A stretch of DNA of 64,000 bases from Tissierella sp032104385 (GTDB lineage Bacteria > Bacillota > Clostridia > Tissierellales > Tissierellaceae), in contig NZ_DAMCHJ010000001.1 in assembly GCF_032104385.1 (NCBI RefSeq), forward strand, positions 62,001-126,000. Reading direction: 5' to 3'. Below the pieces are notes generated by a model. The model saw only the letters and a program-made list of their open reading frames with translations. It had not been told where the DNA came from and made no database searches. Both the position numbers and the translations under genes were made by a program. This document shows, piece after piece, positions 61,727-64,000 of this stretch (within the stretch, counting starts at the first letter, position 1; the number at the start of each line of letters is the position of its first letter).

Positions 61727-61820
61727 TTAACAAATAACAATTAATTATTAACAATTAAAAACACTAAACAAGTTAATCCTTTAATATTTTCATTGTTAAT
61801 TGTTCTCTATTAATTGTGCA
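61727..61820. repeat. AATTG-type repeats between the T-box leader and metG
   Basis: Runs such as AACAATTAATTATTAACAATT and TTGTTAATTGTTCTCTATTAATTG face each other as inverted repeats. No promoter is obvious here. Confidence 0.5.
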
Positions 61821-61955
61821 TCTGTCGTTCGTTGTGTTAGGTCATTTCCCGCAGTCTCGCAACTCAAATTTGTTCACTCCCTAACGGTCGTGCAAATTTG
61901 GTGCTCGTTGCGTTTGACCTACATCAGCTCACTACCGTTCGCTGTGTTAGGTCAT
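61821..61955. repeat. GC-richer repeat element between T-box terminator and metG
   Basis: About 135 bases, visibly richer in G+C than the flanks, bounded by a 20-base direct repeat (61826-61845 and 61936-61955, CGTTCGYTGTGTTAGGTCAT, one mismatch). Inside are CAAATTTG/GCAAATTTGG inverted segments. On minus, GACCTA...TAGGTC can form a hairpin. No ORF. Confidence 0.6.
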
Positions 61956-62224
61956 AAAAAAGCCTTCGTCTCTTATAGAGACGAAGGCTGTCTTCGCGGT
62001 ACCACTCTAATTTATCTAAATCTTACGATTTAAATCTCACTAGGTTATTAAACCTTGCAGTGTAACGGCTGCTTCCGTCATAGCTTAAAATCTTCGGCTA
62101 TAAAGTTCAGGGTCCATCTTCGGAATAACATTAATCACTGGCTTTCACCTAAATCCAGTTCTCTATAGAATAATCTTAATCCTACTCTTCCCTTCCACAC
62201 CTTATTTTTTCTTTCCTTATTTGA
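61956..62224 (-). promoter_or_regulatory. T-box riboswitch leader of metG
   Basis: The T-box bulge is GTGGTACCGCG on minus (61995-62008 region), with UGGU matching the ACCA end of tRNA-Met. Upstream are the stem I features GAGAACUGG...GGUGAAAGCCAG and a candidate AUG specifier at 62115-62117 (GAAG-AUG-GACCCUGAAC). A 12-bp terminator (61961-61972 with 61978-61989, AGCCTTCGTCTC) is followed by TTTTTT. Confidence 0.9.
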
Positions 62225-62230
62225 TATATT

Positions 62231-62259
62231 ATTATACTCTAACTTAGCTATTTAGTCAA
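62231..62259 (-). promoter_or_regulatory. sigma-A promoter of the metG T-box transcript
   Basis: TTGACT (62254-62259) and TATAAT (62231-62236) on minus with exact 17-base spacing, directly upstream of the T-box leader. Confidence 0.8.
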
Positions 62260-62367
62260 CTAAATAATTTATTTAAAAACATTAATTTAGCAGTTTCTTT
62301 ATAACCATTGTTATCTAATTATATAAAGATATATTAAATTTAAATCTTGTTTTTAAACTATCTATGT

Positions 62368-64000
62368 TTATTTAAGCGGCCCATTAACATTTATAGTATA
62401 GGATCCTATTCCTGAGTATTTATAAATATAAAGATAATATATACCTGGTGATGAATCATAAGAACCTGTTAATCTCCCACCTGTCGTTGAAGTTGGATAC
62501 ATTACATAGTTTGTAAGATCTGGTGCTTTGTAAAGCATCCAGCTAATCCCTAAGCCACTGTCTGGTATCACATTTATATCAACTTCTCCATTGGAAATTA
62601 CATCAAAATAGTATACATCTACATTGTCATCACTATCAAACCTTGCCGAAACTGTAAGATCATTCTTTATAGGTCCATTTGCATCATCAAATGTATCGTT
62701 TGGTTCAGTTTCAGATGTAATACCATCACTAGGGTCGGTTCCAGATTCATTAATTGTAACCTGTGCTTCATCTGTACTTTTTGCTCCTTTATCATCCGTT
62801 ACTGTCAAGGTTGCTATAAATGTACCTGCCGTTGAATACATATGGCTTGGATTTGCTTCAGTACTTGTATTACCATCTCCAAAGTTCCATAAATATGATA
62901 CAATTGTTCCATCATTATCTCTAGAACCTACACTGCTAAAGTTTATTGCCGTTCCCTTTGTTCCTTCATATGGACCATTTGCCTTTGCTACTGGTGGATC
63001 GTTTACAGGTGCTGTTCCATCACCTGTAAGTATTCCATGAAATACTACATCAAATTCTGCTTCATTTGATGAGTTTACTTTATAATTTGTAAAGTAACAC
63101 ACAACTGTTTTATACCCACTCCAAGGATATGATGTAAGTGTCTTTAGGGATTCATTCGCCATTAAATCCATGTATTTCCAATCTGCTACACGACCTTGTG
63201 ATGATGTCTTTTTGTATGTTCCACGCAATGTAAATGTATTGAAGAATTGTGATTGTGATTGAGTCATTATAACATCCCTAAGATTTATAACTGAAGTTAT
63301 ATCTGAATATAATGCTTCTAAGTCTTTTCTTGGATGAGTTGCTAAATAATCATCAGCTACAAGAGGAATATAGTAACTATTACTATTGTCTACTAGATAT
63401 TGCATTTGATTCTGATATTCTGTATTTAAACTGGCATTATTACTATACTGACTTATTAAATTATCATATGCCCTTACATTGTTTGTCTTTACAGCATCAT
63501 TTAAACTGTTGAGCATATCCATATTTTTTTCATACATATAATTATAAACAACAAAACTGTAAGTATAAAAAGTAAATCCACTGTTATATGATGAATGTAA
63601 AGTCTTAGCTAAAGAGTATCTCTCTGACTCTCTGCCAATATTAGATACCATGGACTTTCTTGGTACTACACCATCAGTACGAGTAGAACCAGCAAACCAT
63701 TCAGCTCCGCCTTCCTCAAACCAAGTCAATCTATCATTCTGATAAATTTCTGACTCTCCCCACATGCCAGGTACTAAATATCTACCTTGTAAATAATGAG
63801 TAAATTCATGGCGAAATAACTCTTCTAATGTATATATACTATCTTGAGGAGTTCTTTCATAAGTGTAGAAAGATCCCCAACTTTCTATATACATACCACC
63901 ATTATTAGTATCTAGCCCGAACAGATATCTATTCATACCATACTCATCAGGATTATTATAAATATAGCATTTCAATATTTCATCAGTATTATTGGCTTCA
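62368..64000 (-). CDS. secreted collagenase-like metalloprotease (M9) with PKD and PPC domains, 5' end outside window
   Basis: The frame is open to the window edge, so the N terminus is missing; at least 544 residues are present. The zinc motif HEFTHYLQG (HExxH) is near the beginning, followed by the downstream glutamate in WFEEGGAEWF, as in clostridial collagenases ColG/ColH. A PKD domain (PPVAKANGPYEGTKG, WNFGDGNTS, AGTFIATLTVTDDKG) and a C-terminal PPC/collagen-binding-like domain (ETEPNDTFDDANGPI, VDVYYFDV, GIYYLYIYKYSG) complete it. A secreted protease fits an organism living on amino acids. Whether collagen is its substrate is not shown. Confidence 0.88.
   Translation of the reverse strand, partial: EANNTDEILKCYIYNNPDEYGMNRYLFGLDTNNGGMYIESWGSFYTYERTPQDSIYTLEELFRHEFTHYLQGRYLVPGMWGESEIYQNDRLTWFEEGGAEWFAGSTRTDGVVPRKSMVSNIGRESERYSLAKTLHSSYNSGFTFYTYSFVVYNYMYEKNMDMLNSLNDAVKTNNVRAYDNLISQYSNNASLNTEYQNQMQYLVDNSNSYYIPLVADDYLATHPRKDLEALYSDITSVINLRDVIMTQSQSQFFNTFTLRGTYKKTSSQGRVADWKYMDLMANESLKTLTSYPWSGYKTVVCYFTNYKVNSSNEAEFDVVFHGILTGDGTAPVNDPPVAKANGPYEGTKGTAINFSSVGSRDNDGTIVSYLWNFGDGNTSTEANPSHMYSTAGTFIATLTVTDDKGAKSTDEAQVTINESGTDPSDGITSETEPNDTFDDANGPIKNDLTVSARFDSDDNVDVYYFDVISNGEVDINVIPDSGLGISWMLYKAPDLTNYVMYPTSTTGGRLTGSYDSSPGIYYLYIYKYSGIGSYTINVNGPLK

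Noticed and set aside
1..64000. tRNA or rRNA genes, insertion sequences, prophage or replication origin
   Set aside because: None could be recognised; the YvlD-like protein carries the phage-holin family name but is not phage evidence.

Overview
The window comes from a low-GC, spore-forming anaerobic Firmicute. Sporulation and germination genes (sleB/ypeB, spoIIR, a gerA-type operon, a sipL-like gene, spmA/spmB), the complete aminomutase part of clostridial lysine fermentation, and abundant radical SAM and B12 chemistry point to the Clostridia. An amino-acid-fermenting member of the Tissierellales is my best guess, not proven. Ten Ns at 56214-56223 show that this is a draft scaffold. Almost all genes lie on the minus strand; only five clear genes are on plus.

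Right-to-left transcription at the left end (12077 down to 1) forms an apparent operon of five exported proteins: a 737-residue surface protein, a 2057-residue IPT/TIG-repeat protein with a fibronectin III domain, a beta-rich secreted protein, an SLH-anchored protein, and an S41/PDZ protease cut by the window edge. It is preceded by a sequence resembling a flagellar sigma-28 (SigD) promoter. Next come an LTA-synthase-like membrane sulfatase with a degenerate GDPD-like tail, a repeat-built coiled-coil protein, and a peptide-related pair (M19 dipeptidase and DUF819 membrane protein). That pair is divergent from an XRE-cupin regulator across a large palindrome.

From 18.2 to 21.4 kb are a radical SAM protein, a divergent homologue that has lost the cluster cysteines, and a TetR regulator. 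From 21.4 to 30.6 kb lies the lysine fermentation cluster kdd-kamA-kamB-kamC-kamD-kamE, with a sigma-54 promoter upstream of kdd and a PAS/sigma-54 activator (KamR-like). kamE carries an in-frame TAA.

From 30.7 to 46.9 kb are a lipoprotein, sleB-ypeB, spoIIR, an RND efflux operon with its TetR repressor and operator, a ger operon, ispE, a SipL-like coat protein and veg. On plus, a chemoreceptor with an H-NOX domain follows, then spmA-spmB, mgtE with an upstream leader ORF, and a redox cluster. The redox cluster holds a HesB/IscA-like gene whose UGA codon sits at the conserved cysteine position (probable selenoprotein), a YvlD-type membrane protein, a DUF1858 protein, a glutaredoxin-like protein, ComFB and an ArsR regulator. 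The HesB-like and glutaredoxin promoters each carry the same GC-rich palindrome exactly between -35 and -10.

The right end (54.5-64 kb) holds housekeeping genes (rsmA/ksgA, rnmV, a tatD-like DNase, metG with a T-box leader), an acidic protein of unknown function, a PaaK-like adenylating enzyme and the 3' part of a secreted collagenase-like protease with PKD and PPC domains.
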